Of a stretch of 64,000 nucleotides of DNA, positions 11,204 through 21,839 are shown one piece after another (the first letter of the stretch is position 1; each line of letters starts with the position of its first letter). The translations under genes and the position numbers were made by a program. Where the stretch lies: assembly GCF_030247195.1 (NCBI RefSeq), contig NC_080672.1:7068001-7132000 (forward strand), read 5' to 3'. The DNA comes from Topomyia yanbarensis (taxonomy: Eukaryota; Arthropoda; Insecta; Diptera; Culicidae). Under the pieces are notes generated by a model, which made no database searches, was not told the DNA's origin, and saw only the letters and a list, made by a program, of their open reading frames with translations.

Positions 11204-12432
11204 GCAAAAATATCAGGTCTAGAAGTTAGTGAAAGATATTGTAGGCATCCCAGCAGTTCTCTGTATGGCTCTTCAGTGATTTTTGCCTCAGATTTTGACC
11301 ATTTCGTGTTGATATCCAATGGTGTCCCCATTGGTTTACAATCAGCCATCCCAAATCTACTAAGAAGTTTCTCCACGTATATTGTTTGAGAAATTTCAAT
11401 AGTCTGGCTTTCCAAATCACGATTTATCTCCATTCCCAGGAAGTGCTTAACCTCTAACATGTCTTTCATTTGGAATAACCTTCCAAGTTTCTTTTTAATC
11501 CACGTAATTGCTTCGATGTTTTTGGCAAGTAGCAAAATGTCGTCTACATGTAGTATTACTATAATGCCTCTAGATTTTGACTTGTAGATGTAGTTGTCAT
11601 TTTTGAGAGGGACAAAACCTAGTGTTTTCATTGCATCATCAAAATGTTTATTCCAAGATCTGCTTGCCTGTTTCAATCCATACAAACATTTGTGTAGACG
11701 AACAGTTTGTCTTTGCCCATTTACGTTTGGTGGAAGTTTCATGTATATTTCTTCTTCTAACTTCCCATGTAGAAATGCAGTTTTGACATACATTTGATGT
11801 ACTAACAATTTATGCTCGTTAGCAAGGGCTAGGGCTAACCGAACACTCTCTAGTTTGGCGACTGGTGCAAATGTTTCACAGTAATCGAATCCAGGACGCT
11901 GTGAACACCCTTTTGCCACTAATCGTGCTTTATATCTTCCATCTACTTTCATTGAGAAAACCCATTTTGAGTTAATCGGTTTAACTCCTTTTGGCAAACA
12001 GTTAACCACTGTCCAAGTGCCATTTTGATGTAATGCATCAAACTCTTCTTGAATAGCATGCTTCCATTCTTGCCAATCAGAAACTTTCTTCAATTCCTCA
12101 ATAGTTTTCGGAATCTCTTCGTTGAAAATCATTGCTGTTTTTGCTGTATAATCGGAATACCAACCCGGTATCTTTCTCTCCCTCTTGCTTCGACGCAATG
12201 ATTGACCATCATCGTCGTCTGTTGGATTTTCATTTGTACTTTCATAGTCATTTTCGCCAACTGATTCTTCAAGTGAATCTAGATTATCTTGCTCTGTTTC
12301 GATGAGTGTGTATTCTTCATGCTGTTCTTCATCAGAAGGATGTATAGCAGCATCCTCGTCTTCGTTCTGTTCTCCTTGGTTTAAACGTGTACATATAATT
12401 AAATCTTGACCAGATGATTCTACGAAATCCAT
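11194..12432 (-). pseudogene. Copia reverse transcriptase, catalytic Asp lost
   Basis: In the same frame as the upstream integrase segment. It begins with an acidic linker and runs into the Copia reverse transcriptase (W-K-H-A-I-Q-E-E-F-D-A-L, then K-A-R-L-V-A-K-G). Motif A, normally D-V-K-T-A-F-L, reads Y-V-K-T-A-F-L here: a TAT codon where GAT is expected, so the first metal-binding Asp is gone. The second motif, H-V-D-D-I-L-L, is intact. The frame ends artificially after S-R-P-D-I-F-A-L-R (TAA at 11,194); the true continuation A-V-N-T-L-S-K-Y-A is in another frame from about 11,203. Confidence 0.88.
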
Positions 12433-12450
12433 GTTTGTGTGGTCAATATC

Positions 12451-14214
12451 TTAATTGGCTCTGGTAGATTCATTGAATACTACATTTCTGCCAATTTCTA
12501 TTGAACGCATATCCTTGTTCCATAATCTAAAACCATTATTTGCGTACCCCACAAATATCAAAGGTTTTGTTTTGAAATCTAATTTCTGACGCCTCTCTTT
12601 AGGTATTTGTTTAAATGCTTTACACCCAAAAACTCTTAAATGATTCAAGTTTGGTCGCTTTTTGAACCATTTTTCATACGGAGTTTTGTCCTCTTCTATC
12701 CCACTTATTGGAGATCTATTGATTAGATATGTTGCTGCATATAATGCTTCTCCCCACATATCTTTCGCTAATCCACTTTCGTAAAGCAAAGCTCTGACCT
12801 TTTCCATTAAAGATCTGTTCATACGTTCACTTGCACCATTTTGCTGCGGTGTGTATGGAACTGTGAACGTCATTCTAATACCATTTCTCTTGCAATGAGC
12901 TTGAAATTCGTTACTCGTATATTCCCCTCCATTATCACACCTTAGCATTGAAATACGTCTTTCGAAGAATGCTGTCGCCATTGCTTCGAATTCTTTAAAT
13001 TTCTCGAAAACCTCCGATTTCTGTTTCATGAGGTAAACCACGAGAAAGTGCGTATAATCATCTATAAAGGTTACAAAGTAACGATAGCCATCATAGGTTT
13101 CCTGCTCCATGCTTCCACAAACGTCCGAATGTATGAGTTCCAGTGGTCGTTTTGATCTTGGCAGCTGCAATTGTTTAAATTTGGATGCAGCCTGCTTCCC
13201 CGCCATACAACCATCACATAGATTTGTTTCACTAATATTTCCAGAAGTTAGATTGATACCCTCAACCATTCCCTTCTGTAGCTCCAAACTCGTATCACTG
13301 ATATGGCCAAGTCTTTTATGCCATGTTTCCAAACTCACCTTCTTTCCAAACAATGCCAAGTTTGTTCCATCTTCCGTCGAATTTTCTTCCCGAAATAGAT
13401 CAAAGTGGAATAAACCATCAACGAAGATTCCTGAAGCAATAACTTCATCTTCAAATTCAAAGATAACCTCTTCATCTGTAAAAGTAACCCTTTTACCATT
13501 TTTGCTAACCCTTCTAACCGAAAGGAGATTTTCTTCAAGACCCGGAGTAAAAAGAACGTTGTACAGTTTCAATTCTTTTATTGAATTGTTACCCACAACA
13601 CTCTTTAATCGCATTTTTCCAACTTTTGTTGCCCGTAAATTCAGGCCCGCTTTCGCCGTTGAAATGGTGATTGGCTTCTCTAATTCTTGGACATCTTCCA
13701 GCAGCTTCTCGTCATTAACCATATGGTCGCTTGCTCCTGAGTCAATCACGAATCTGACTCTCCTACCACGATCCGCTTTGGTCATCATTGCAAAGCTCTT
13801 TTTAGGCTCCATCTTTTGCTGCTTCTTGAACTTATCTTTCTCCTTCGCGTTAAACTTTTTCATTAGTGGGCATTTATTTTCAAAATGCCCAGTTTCGTTG
13901 CAACCGAAGCATCGGGTTACCTCTCTCCTTGGCTTGTATTTTGAAGAGAGCGCAACGTTTTTCATTTCTGCTTGCCTCTCTTCCCCAGCTTCAGCATCAA
14001 TAAACATTCGTTTGATCTCCATGATCGGCTTGGCACACAGTTCTTCATTCGTCAGTACCATCAGAGCGCCTTTGACGTGTCGGTACTTGTCTGGCATGGA
14101 GATTAGTAGAGCATGAACTTTTTCCGATGCTGTCATTTTTGAACCCATACGATCTAGCTCTCTTAGGGTAAATCTCGGAAGCGGTTCGAGATGTTTTATC
14201 GTTTTTGACCCGTG
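12451..14214 (-). pseudogene. Copia gag (C-terminal part) - protease - integrase
   Basis: Readable from about 14,214, with an internal ATG at 14,148. Gag remains only from the region R-E-L-D-R-M-G-S-K-M-T onward, including the zinc knuckle C-F-G-C-N-E-T-G-H-F-E-N-K-C. The protease motif is V-I-D-S-G-A-S-D-H-M. Integrase has the zinc-binding H...H...C-D-G-C-M-A-G-K and the catalytic triad in H-S-D-V-C-G, R-C-D-N-G-G-E-Y and N-G-A-S-E-R-M-N-R. The frame then stops at TAA 12,451-12,453, and the same frame continues in the next segment, so this is a point stop rather than the natural end. Roughly 130-150 gag residues are absent compared with usual Copia elements (estimate from family knowledge). 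Confidence 0.88.
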
Positions 14215-14216
14215 TC

Positions 14217-17200
14217 AGAATAATATGTTATTTGGGCGAGACCGATTTTTTTCTTGATAATTCCAGAATTCCGTTTCTATAGATGAACTGTCCCGCTTCT
14301 TGCCACCCGCTTACAAGAGATCCCCAACAGCAACACTCAATCCCCACTCTCGTTTACAAGAGCACCCCAACCGTACCGTCAATTCTCTCCCCGTCCCGCA
14401 ACGCAAGGGCAAACTTTTTACCAGACAACACGGCAATTTCAAACAACTCTAGTATAAATTTGTTTTATCAGAATATCGGAGGTTTAAATAGTTCGCTCGA
14501 TCAGTATCGTCTTGCGTGCTCCGACGGCGCCTATGATCTGTATATATTTACCGAAACCTGGCTGAACGACAACACTCTATCGAGGCAAATTTTTGGTAGC
14601 TCTTATACAGTATATAGACAGGATAGAAACGAACAAAATAGTTCTAAGAAGAGCGGGGGGGGAGTTGTAATAGCTTGCCGTTCTGAATACAAATCGCATC
14701 TCGTACCTCTCCCAGATTGTGCCAGTGTCGAACAAGTTTGGATTGCTCTCACGCTCTCAAATTATACACTTTACGTTTGCGTTCTCTATTTTCCGCCCGA
14801 TCGTGTGTCTGATTATGGCTTAATCGACCAACATTTGAACTCACTGTCATTGATAACGGATCGAATGGCTTTGAATGATAAAATCATTGTATTAGGCGAT
14901 TTCAATCTTCCCGGTATTAAATGGATCCGCTGCTCATCTAACTACCTGTACCCAGATGCTACTTATTCTACAAAAACTTCAAATATTCTGAGACTTCTGG
15001 ACGACTACAATACTGCCGGTTTAGTTCAGTTGAACGATAATTTCAACAGCAACAATCGTTTGCTTGACCTCTGTTTTTCCAGTCAAGATCTTTCCGGTTT
15101 ACTTACAGTAGATGTTGCAGATACGCTTGTAAAAACTTGTCGCCATCATCCTCCACTTCGAATAACTATTCACAATTGCTCACCAGTTATTTTTAAAAAC
15201 ACCGCTGAAGCTGTATTCTATGACTTTAAAAACGGAAACTTTGCGGCAATGAATCAATTTCTTTCAAATTTTGACTGGAACGCGCTGTTATCCAATCGTG
15301 AGTGCAATTCTGCTGCTATGTCATGGACTCATGTTGTAGCATATGCTATTGATAAATTCATACCAAAGAAGCTATGCCGTGAACCAATCTACCCACCTTG
15401 GTCTAACTCCACTTTGAAACGCTACAAATGCGCTAAACGTTCCGCATTAAGAAAACTAACGAAGAGACCCTCACTCCACCTTAGATCTCATTACTTATAT
15501 CTCAATAACCGCTATAAACGATTGAATAAGGCTCTTTACTATTCCTATAACCAACGTATTCAGAACAAACTCAGAACCAACCCTAAAAGCTTCTGGAATC
15601 ATGTCAATGACCAGAGGAAGGAAGTCGGTTTACCATCTTATATGTCACTTGACGGGGTTCAAGCATCATCTCCTACCGAAATATGTAACCTCTTCCGCCA
15701 ACATTTCAGTAGCGTTTTTTCTGAAGAAATCTTAACTGATAATCAAATCTCCGAAGCTGCTAACGTCGTTCCTCTACGTTCTCCAATCGGCTCTCACCCT
15801 ATTATTACACCCGCTACAGTCAGCAGAGCATTTTCTAAGCTGAAGTCATCGTCCAGTCCAGGGCCCGATGGAATTCCATCTATCGTACTAAAAAAATGCT
15901 CTGATAGTCTCCAGCTTCCATTATCAATGCTGTTCAATAGCTCTCTGTCATCAGGATTGTTTCCCGACTTATGGAAAAAATCATACATTTTCCCAGTGTT
16001 CAAAAAAGGGAACAAAAGCGAAATTTCGAATTATCGCGGAATAGCTGCATTATGTGCAGTGTCTAAGTTATTCGAACTGATTGTGCTCGATTTCATCACT
16101 CATAACTGCTCTAACTACATATCCGAGACTCAACACGGCTTCATGATTAAACGGTCAACTACCACAAACTTGGTATCTTACACATCTTTCATAAGTCAAT
16201 GCTTGCAAGCAAGACTGCAGGTAGATGCCATATACACCGACTTCTCCGCGGCATTCGACAAAATTAATCATCAGATAACAGTTTCCAAATTAAGCAGACT
16301 TGGATTTAATGGCTCCTTCCTGGACTGGCTCCACTCGTATCTAACCGAACGTGAAATGGCAGTGAAAATTGACGACTGCACGACTCCACCATTTGCCATC
16401 AGCTCCGGAGTTCCTCAGGGTAGTCATCTCGGACCATTCCTATTCTTGCTCTATTTAAACGACCTAAACCATTTGCTTAAGTGCAAGAAACTATCATTTG
16501 CCGATGACTTTAAACTATTTCACCTTATCAGGAATGCCAAAGACGCAGAATTCTTGCAATCCCAGTTGGATGTATTCACCAATTGGTGCTATTCCAATAG
16601 GATGATGTTAAATGCCTCCAAATGTTCGGTTATATCCTTTACTCGCAAACACTCGATAGTTAATTTCGACTACAATATCTCACAAACCGTTCTCAAACGG
16701 GAATCATATGTTAAAGATTTGGGAGTCTACTTAGATCCCAAACTAAACTTCAAACACCATATTGAGTACACTATTTCTAAGGCCTCCAAGCTGCTAGGAT
16801 TCATTTTTAGAGTCTCCAAGAACTTTACCGACATACATTGTTTAAAATCACTCTATTGTGCTTTAGTCCGTTCTACACTCGAATATGGCAATGTAGTCTG
16901 GGCACCTTATTACCATAATGATATTCAACGCATCGAAGCCATTCAGCGCAAATTCGTTCGTTTCGCACTTCGTAGACTCCCATGGAGGGACCCACTGCAC
17001 CTACCGAGCTACATAGATCGTTGTAAGCTTATTGATCTCGATCTCCTGTCTGTACGCCGAGATGTTTCGAAAGCAGTTTTCATCGCCGATTTACTGCAAT
17101 CTCGAATCGACTGCTCTGAACTTCTGCTACTTTTGGACATAGACATTCATCGTCGTAGTCTTCGAACCCATCCTTTCTTTCGCATTCCGTTAGCCAGAAC

Positions 17201-17537
17201 AAATTATGGCTATAACGGACCTTTCGTCAGTATGTGCCGTCTTTTCAATCGCTGTTCCAACGACTTCGACTTTCATTTGTCCCGTAATGCCATCAAAAAA
17301 TCGTTTTTGAGCTCATTATCTTATTAGCTGTAGTCTAGTAATAGTTTCATAGTAATTAAGATTTGCTGTTAGCTTTAATTGTAGTTATAAGTGTTGAATT
17401 GTATCATTTGGATATTTGTTATCTGTTGATATAAAAGATGAGGAGGTTTTATGCCTGCTGGAGAGAGAGTTAAAGCTAAATTCAGCTCCAGCGGGCTTTT
17501 CCCTGCTCCCAAATAAATAAATAAATAAATAAATAAA
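14217..17537 (+). mobile_element. CR1/Jockey-group non-LTR retrotransposon, 5'-truncated, ORF2 open
   Basis: A plus-strand element with a full ORF2 and a 3' UTR ending in AAATAAATAAAT repeats (17,511-17,537). The final UTR contains a small stem-loop-like stretch (CAGCGGGCTTTTCCCTGCTC near 17,490). There is no ORF1; only about 65 non-coding bases precede ORF2, so the 5' part is missing. The left boundary is where the Copia gag becomes unreadable; no target-site duplication is obvious. Sequence style (Y/F-Y-Q-N-I/V-G/R-G-L, A-F-D-K-I, F-A-D-D) points to the CR1 group common in insects, but CR1 versus Jockey needs a tree. Confidence 0.85.
14283..17327 (+). CDS. CR1-like ORF2: endonuclease-reverse transcriptase (1,014 aa)
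   Basis: Uninterrupted from the ATG at 14,283, which directly follows a TAG. The protein would nick genomic DNA and reverse-transcribe its own mRNA at the nick. The endonuclease starts at N-L-F-Y-Q-N-I-G-G-L, with T-E-T-W-L and L-G-D-F-N-L-P-G. Its final catalytic motif, usually D-x-H-H-P, reads T-C-R-H-H-P-P with Cys (TGT, 15,138-15,140, residue 286) where Asp is expected, so nicking may be lost. The reverse transcriptase has S-P-G-P-D-G-I-P, Y-T-D-F-S-A-A-F-D (Asp 653, Asp 659), G-V-P-Q-G-S-H-L-G-P and F-A-D-D (739-742), all intact. No RNase H. The length fits a whole CR1 ORF2, and lack of stops indicates a fairly recent insertion. Confidence 0.85.
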   Translation: MNCPASCHPLTRDPQQQHSIPTLVYKSTPTVPSILSPSRNARANFLPDNTAISNNSSINLFYQNIGGLNSSLDQYRLACSDGAYDLYIFTETWLNDNTLSRQIFGSSYTVYRQDRNEQNSSKKSGGGVVIACRSEYKSHLVPLPDCASVEQVWIALTLSNYTLYVCVLYFPPDRVSDYGLIDQHLNSLSLITDRMALNDKIIVLGDFNLPGIKWIRCSSNYLYPDATYSTKTSNILRLLDDYNTAGLVQLNDNFNSNNRLLDLCFSSQDLSGLLTVDVADTLVKTCRHHPPLRITIHNCSPVIFKNTAEAVFYDFKNGNFAAMNQFLSNFDWNALLSNRECNSAAMSWTHVVAYAIDKFIPKKLCREPIYPPWSNSTLKRYKCAKRSALRKLTKRPSLHLRSHYLYLNNRYKRLNKALYYSYNQRIQNKLRTNPKSFWNHVNDQRKEVGLPSYMSLDGVQASSPTEICNLFRQHFSSVFSEEILTDNQISEAANVVPLRSPIGSHPIITPATVSRAFSKLKSSSSPGPDGIPSIVLKKCSDSLQLPLSMLFNSSLSSGLFPDLWKKSYIFPVFKKGNKSEISNYRGIAALCAVSKLFELIVLDFITHNCSNYISETQHGFMIKRSTTTNLVSYTSFISQCLQARLQVDAIYTDFSAAFDKINHQITVSKLSRLGFNGSFLDWLHSYLTEREMAVKIDDCTTPPFAISSGVPQGSHLGPFLFLLYLNDLNHLLKCKKLSFADDFKLFHLIRNAKDAEFLQSQLDVFTNWCYSNRMMLNASKCSVISFTRKHSIVNFDYNISQTVLKRESYVKDLGVYLDPKLNFKHHIEYTISKASKLLGFIFRVSKNFTDIHCLKSLYCALVRSTLEYGNVVWAPYYHNDIQRIEAIQRKFVRFALRRLPWRDPLHLPSYIDRCKLIDLDLLSVRRDVSKAVFIADLLQSRIDCSELLLLLDIDIHRRSLRTHPFFRIPLARTNYGYNGPFVSMCRLFNRCSNDFDFHLSRNAIKKSFLSSLSY

Positions 17538-17674
17538 CTGCGCATGTGCAGTTCCTACCGTTTGATGTGAGTTTTCTTATTATTCTGCCATAGATCAATG
17601 GAGTTATGGAAAAGCTAATCAAGTTTTTTCATGAAAAATTTGGTCATGCTTTCAGAGAAATGATGAAGAACGAA

Positions 17675-18175
17675 CTTAAGGTTCAAGTTACCTTTTTTGA
17701 GGATGTGTTAGTTTTGAACGCTGGGTAGTATGGGTAGGAAAAATTGTGTTCAGCTTTGCCACCGGATTATACATTTAAACCTTTTCAAAACGCTAAAAGA
17801 AGAATATCAGCCGATTTATCAGATCACAACGATTCAAATCATACAAAATAGCTGCTGGAAAAACTATCGGTTTCGCTAAATGGTGCTTTTGAAAAAGCGG
17901 CTGTGATTTTTTGTCACACTACCACACCGTGCTGGGGTACGCAACACAACAGCGCAATGAAAAAACCACAGCCACATTTTCAAAAGCACCATTTAGCTAA
18001 GCCGATGGCTTTTCCGGCAGGTATTTTGCATGAATTGAATCGTGATGATCTAATAAATCGACTGATATTCTTCTTTTAGAGTTTTGAAAAGGTTTAAATG
18101 GATAATCTGGTGGCAAAGCTGAGCACAGTTTTTCTTACGCACACTACCAAGCCTTGAGGTAACTTGAGCCTTAAG
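17675..18175. mobile_element. Fold-back element / long-TIR MITE (501 bp)
   Basis: The two halves are inverted copies of each other from the ends (CTTAAGG at 17,675; its complement ends at 18,175) almost to the centre near 17,930. Matching blocks include CAGCTTTGCCACC, CATTTAAACCTTTTCAAAAC, AGAAGAATATCAG and GCTAAATGGTGCTTTTGAAA. The left arm has about 23 extra bases near 17,700-17,722. No ORF is inside, so it is non-autonomous. I cannot define a target-site duplication with confidence. Transcribed, it would form a long hairpin. Confidence 0.85.
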
Positions 18176-18589
18176 CAAAGATTGTTGATCCCAATGACAA
18201 GATCTTTGACCGCGAAGATCGAAACGCAATGTATTTTATGCAAAGTTCATAAGAGTCGCCCACGCTCGTTTATTGAATACGCTTCGTGTGCAACGGTAAA
18301 CTCCATTTCAACGTTCGTTTATCTATGTAGACGTTGGTTATCTCGATCTGGTAGATGTATCTGAGAGTTGACGTGCAGAAAAACGGTGGGTCGTGGTTTT
18401 TGCATAGAGTAGTAGTATGCGTAATTCATCTTGAGGTGGCCTACAGACTTTAATGGTGTGTTTTGAATCATGACCGTTTGCCACTTTTAAAGCCGCTGAG
18501 GGCTGCCGACAATGAAAAGAACTTCCGATCGGCTAGTAAAGGGATACTACAGTAATTCCGCCGACGAATGTAGGCCAGACACTGCTGTA
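18176..18589. other. Non-coding DNA
   Basis: No coding signal or clear repeat on either strand; it lies between the fold-back element and the BEL fragment and could be decayed BEL sequence. Confidence 0.4.
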
Positions 18590-18830
18590 TTCAACAGCTC
18601 AAGTTCTTAACAGCTGGCAGATAACATGTGGCAGCGGTGGATAAAGGAGTATATTCAGAGCGTCAAACGAAACAAATGCATAGGAGATTCCAACACTTTG
18701 AAAAGGGGGAATTTTGTGTACTGGATGGAAGATAAACGTCGCAAGGCATGGATACGCGGGATCGTCGAAGAATTGGTTCTAGTGATGGTAGAGTACGACA
18801 GTACATGGTAAGGACTAATAGTAGCATGTT
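18590..18830 (+). pseudogene. BEL/Pao integrase C-terminal fragment
   Basis: The frame around 18,610-18,810 reads Q-L-A-D-N-M-W-Q-R-W-I-K-E-Y-I followed by L-K-R-G-N-F-V-Y-W-M-E-D-K-R-R-K-A-W-I-R-G-type residues. This is the end of BEL/Pao integrase, where W-x-R-W-x-x-E-Y, G-D-L-V and W-x-x-G are conserved. A stop lies just upstream (the TAA near 18,609) and the preceding 100 bases are decayed. No LTR is visible nearby, so it is an isolated scrap. Confidence 0.6.
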
Positions 18831-19740
18831 TAGGCGAGCAACCGCCAATCTGACATAGTTCGAGCCGAAGGATAACTCTTTTTTAATTTGGCCAATCTTG
18901 ATCGGGAGATAGATCAACATGGTCTTGCTGTCACTATTATGATCAATCGATCATACGTAGACACCACTTCCATTCGCACTTTCTGATAATCTAAGAAAAG
19001 CGTGTTTAATCTCTCCAGTTAAGCAAAACGTTCAATGCGAAGAGTATTCAGCTGTGTAAGCGGCTGATGATTATCATGTTGTTTATTTTTCAACGACGAT
19101 GGCAGTTTTTTATTAGCGATTCTCAACCAGGTTGAGAATCGCTGCTTAATTGCATGGCCTATCGTTGTCTTTAATTGACCTTAACAGTTCATTTTTCCAA
19201 TTATTACAATTGGTCCTAAGATATATGTTGATCAAACAGATGTGCGGTAAGAGGAAAAGATCAGTTGTTTCCGAGTCTTTGAATGGAGCAGATCGATTTG
19301 TGTTCACGGTGGTATTCCGTGCGTCCATTCCAGTAAATAAAGGTCAGCCTTTGTTCGTTTGTTTGCTGATGGTGCTGGTAGCGAATCCAGTACATACATT
19401 GTTCTCCCTGAATCAGAACAACCGACGTAACTGCAGATAAGTTTTGTTTGCTTTTTTTCATTTTCTTCGTTTGCTTTCTTTCTTTTTACTTCTTTCTCTC
19501 TACCGTAATCTAATAATGAAATACATTCCCGTTTATACAATGTTCTGCCCTCGTGCTTAAGTGGCCGAGAGCGAAATTCCACCTGATATTCATATGTAAG
19601 TATCTAATTCCCCTAACATACGCATTGTTCCCCTATAAAGCAATATTCACTAGATTCCGCTGGGCCATGGGTGGTGTATTTCAGGACCGGGAAGAAAACA
19701 GTTCAGTACCCCGATCATCATCAAATCACATGTGTGTTAG
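18831..19740. other. Non-coding DNA
   Basis: No recognised coding signal. A pyrimidine-rich run (TTTCTTTC...) lies at 19,440-19,500. The right end may include decayed 5' sequence of the LOA-type element that follows. Confidence 0.4.
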
Positions 19741-19779
19741 TGAGTGACCTCGGTTAGGCAAACAAGATTGCTTGTTGTG

Positions 19780-20320
19780 AACACTTTACGCTGGAGCTTA
19801 AAGCTTACGTCCCAGCAATTGCCATAGAAATTGACGGGGTTGTATCCGAAGGGGGCCTGAAGTGCGAAGAAATATTGGAGCAAGGGGTGGCTGCTGTTGG
19901 GACCCCTCACTTCAATAGGTTAAGATCTTGGACTACAAGCAATTGCATTCTGCAAAGACTGAAGGAGGATGAGACTACCTATTCTCTAACATACTCGCTT
20001 CCGGTGGCCTTCGCCGGGTCTTCTCTATCCAACTATATCCTCCTTGACAAAGTCCATCTATCTGTTCGTCAGTTTGTACCTCGGGTAATGAGCTGCAGCA
20101 ATTGTAAACATTTGGGTCACACAGCCACTTACTGTGGCAATAAGAAGCAGTGCCTTCCTTAGTCTACCTCGTAAGGGTCCAAAGGAGAGTACGTCAACAA
20201 CATCGAATAAATCCAACGGAAGTGCTGCCTTAAGCCCGAAGCAATCTGCTCCCGGATTTGGAAATTTGAATTCTAACAAGGAATACCCATTACTTTCAGG
20301 GACACCAAAACGTTACTGAT
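19780..20320 (+). pseudogene. LOA/I-type ORF1 (gag) remnant with zinc knuckle
   Basis: Open from about 19,800 as L-K-A-Y-V-P-A-I-A-I-E-I-D-G-V-V, through L-P-V-A-F and V-R-Q-F-V-P-R-V-M-S, to the knuckle C-S-N-C-K-H-L-G-H-T-A-T-Y-C (20,096-20,137). It stops at 20,162, and the C-terminal part continues in another frame (K-E-S-T-S-T-T-S-N-K, ending Y-P-L-L-S-G-T-P-K-R-Y at 20,319). Gag binds element RNA. One frameshift near 20,150 breaks it. Confidence 0.7.
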
Positions 20321-20559
20321 CCCTCTAAAAACCTTCTGATAAGTTTTTTCCCTATAGGGCAAACCCTTTGTTAGGCAGTTGACTGCTAAATGGCCCCTCT
20401 TTGCAGCGATCGTACCCTACGGCGGCTAAGTCATCAAACGAGGTCACTGATTCGATCATTGTCCGACAGTGGGATTACAAAAGTATCTTCTCGAAAATCG
20501 ATTCGTTCAATTTTTCACTAAACAGTTTAAAATGTGAAGTTTTTGCATTATGTGAATCT

Positions 20560-21640
20560 TAGCTAACTTCTGATATAAATCTTAACTTCCACAACTTTAA
20601 TATAATTCATCTGGATGGAGAAAACCCTCATGGAACGATATCAACCTCCCTTCGACACCAGGCATTGCAGTTGTCGCTTGTCAAGTGCTAATCAAAGGCA
20701 AAGACCTCTACATTAGAGTGGCTCACGGTTGTATGAGAAAACTTCAAAATGATTTGAACTAGCGGGCACAGTACTTTTTAAGTTCCTTTTGTGGCCCCAA
20801 ATGCCTATTCAAAAGTTGGCAGCTTTTGATTGCTTCCCGGGTTTGCGCATTGTGTTCAAAGTTTGTATGGAAATTTATATGGGGAAATCAATGATTTTGC
20901 ATTTACGTGATTAAAGATCGCTATTTCACTAAATATGAAAAACCTGCTTTAGTTCAAACCTATCACAGGTAAAAATAGTTATAACGATTTTAAAACTTAT
21001 GGTTCAATCCAAATGCAGAAATTTATTATTTTTTCCAACACTGTCAGTACACCACCGACATCGACATTTAAAACATAAATAAATGAGAATATTTTCATCG
21101 CAGAGACTTAGTACCTTTGAATGAAATGTTCAGAATGAATTGCCTATCGCGGTTTCAATTGCTAACGGTTCAAGACCATCAGAAATAATCAATGGCTCGT
21201 ATGACCTCATACGAAACATTGATTGGGAGAGTTCAATATCCGATAAAATCGAACCCACTCAAGAACTTCCTCCGGAGCAAGAGTACAGATTTTTGGTTGG
21301 CTTGAAACTCGACTGCGTGAATCAAGCTCAGACTAAACCGGTACCCGGCGCGAAAACCCACAGACAGTTTCTCACCCTGTGGTGGGTCAAAGAGTGCTCA
21401 GAACTGTACGCGGTGAAGTCTACTTCGTTTAAGTTCTACCGGAATGATGGGTTACCTGCCGGCTAACGCTAGTGAGCGTCGTTAGAAGCGCGAATGAAGA
21501 GTCTAATGAAAGCCTAAAAACGCAGTTATTGGTGCCGGTTCGTCGAAGGGTTAACGAGAGAAACAGCGATGAGCACTCTGTAGGGTACGGATCGACGCAT
21601 GCGTAACCGAAACAGTATCAATGAAAACGTGGAGTATTCC
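20560..21640 (+). pseudogene. LOA/I-type endonuclease remnants around an unrelated ~400-bp segment
   Basis: At 20,640-20,730 the frame reads L-P-S-T-P-G-I-A-V-V-A-C-Q-V-L-I-K-G-K-D-L-Y, the middle of the endonuclease. At 21,130-21,464 it resumes as L-P-I-A-V-S-I-A-N-G-S-R-P-S-E-I through D-W-E-S-S and E-L-P-P-E-Q-E-Y-R-F to W-W-V-K-E-C-S-E-L-Y, the end of the endonuclease and linker. The bases between (20,731-21,130) are AT-rich, contain GTTTGTATGGAAATTTATAT, and have no similarity that I can see; they may be an insertion replacing part of the domain. Confidence 0.65.
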
Positions 21641-21839
21641 AATTGCTTGATAATTACTTTTGCAAAGATACTGCAAACGCAGAACCGTTTTTGATGGTGC
21701 AACTCTCACTTGCTATCTTATCATGCCACAATAACACCCCGAGGTTAGACATAATCAAATTCAACATGCTGAAGAATCGGCTTTACACTGCGAAAAGATG
21801 CTTTTGAAATCATTCAAAAAGTCTCTTGAGAGTAGCATT

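Larger units (their letters stand above)
10212..14216 (-). mobile_element. Copia-superfamily LTR retrotransposon, 5' (gag) end missing
   Basis: On the minus strand the order is gag zinc knuckle, protease, integrase, reverse transcriptase, RNase H. Integrase upstream of reverse transcriptase defines Copia (Pseudoviridae-like) elements. A 386-bp 3' LTR follows RNase H. The gag start, primer-binding site and 5' LTR are absent: readable gag stops near 14,214, where the CR1-like element begins, and I find no continuation to the right of that element. The copy is dead: an in-frame TAA at 12,451-12,453, a frameshift near 11,200 and a lost catalytic Asp in the reverse transcriptase. Confidence 0.9.

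Noticed and set aside
13109..14116. 335-codon open frame on the plus strand
   Set aside because: It is the antisense of the Copia gag-protease-integrase frame and has no domain of its own.
17538..17674. Missing 5' part of the Copia element on the far side of the CR1-like insertion
   Set aside because: No gag frame, primer-binding site or LTR resembling 10,212-10,597 is visible there, so the Copia copy is simply truncated at this side as far as I can see.
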